From contig NZ_JABCQI010000006.1 of assembly GCF_015244745.1 (NCBI RefSeq), positions 182,896 through 246,895 of the forward strand: a DNA stretch of 64,000 nucleotides, given 5' to 3'. Every line of letters begins with the position of its first letter. Position 1 is the stretch's first letter. The notes beneath the pieces were generated by a model, which saw only the letters and a program-made list of their open reading frames with translations, searched no databases and had not been told where the DNA came from. The DNA is from Gluconobacter cadivus (GTDB taxonomy: Bacteria > Pseudomonadota > Alphaproteobacteria > Acetobacterales > Acetobacteraceae). Below, one piece after another: positions 63,923 through 64,000 of this stretch. The translations under genes were made by a program, and so were the position numbers.

Positions 63923-64000
63923 ATGATGCGAAGTGCGCGGCATAGCGGAGGGAGTCTGGTCTTTTGGCCGCTGGTTCTGCTTGCCATCATTATTCGCCTC
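63923..64000 (+). CDS. Start of a membrane protein (cut by window end)
   Basis: ATG 63923 with GAAGAA before it; 26 codons visible without a stop, ending in a hydrophobic segment VFWPLVLLAIIIRL. The start resembles small exported proteins of the DUF2946 type, but too little is present for a firm call. Confidence 0.35.
   Translation, partial: MMRSARHSGGSLVFWPLVLLAIIIRL

Overview
The window reads as part of a plasmid or megaplasmid (or a plasmid-derived chromosomal island) from an alphaproteobacterium, most likely an acetic acid bacterium (Acetobacteraceae). This is inferred from a RepA-type initiator with an iteron array, a ParA/small-ParB partition module, an IS5-type transposase of the kind common in Gluconobacter/Acetobacter/Komagataeibacter, UrcA- and MocR-type genes, and an alphaproteobacterial GTTC-N7-GTTC LexA box. 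An arsenic cluster, and perhaps the cyclophilin/LysR/MFS block near the end, look acquired from a sphingomonad-like source. No complete tRNA, rRNA or CRISPR array was seen.

Layout. 1-1.4 kb: MFS transporter (cut by the window edge) divergent from an AraC regulator. 1.5-8.5 kb: a 1704-aa methyltransferase/helicase fusion with small genes and a PP-loop (PAPS-reductase-like) protein. 8.7-10.3 kb: partition locus with a tandemly duplicated, frameshifted parA start and ACCGG-rich centromere-like repeats. 10.4-16.1 kb: SOS mutasome imuA-imuB-(77-aa ORF)-dnaE2 behind a LexA box. 16.9-19.85 kb: arsR-arsC-arsB-arsH next to a tRNA 3'-end fragment. 20-25 kb: low-GC gene remnant, mocR divergent from urcA-phzF, mazEF. 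25-26.4 kb: repA and nine 15-bp iterons. 26.6-29.8 kb: scpA, an unknown gene, a tyrosine recombinase, a 37-bp inverted-repeat site and scpB. 29.9-31.7 kb: HNH protein, vapBC, IS remnants.

31.7-48.8 kb, all on the minus strand: a tightly overlapping 13-gene operon built around SrfB-like (actin/Hsp70-fold ATPase) and SrfC-like (GTPase-motif) proteins. It also encodes four single-TM proteins sharing a domain, a vWA protein, a FtsX/LolD-type ABC exporter, a formylglycine-enzyme-fold protein and two lipoproteins. This is the best candidate for an undescribed system: I infer an energy-driven, envelope-spanning machine of unknown purpose.

48.9-64 kb: a degenerate IS5 element and an inverted fragment of a second copy; a redox-type HxlR/QorB-like pair; ECF sigma, anti-sigma, SrpA-type catalase and cytochrome b561; hydrolase, SDR and LysR; an exported methyltransferase-like protein; cyclophilin; LysR and MFS; and an unknown 198-aa gene whose 3' end is also present as a fragment at 51.9 kb. 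A family of interspersed hairpin repeats punctuates the intergenic spaces from about 20 kb onward.
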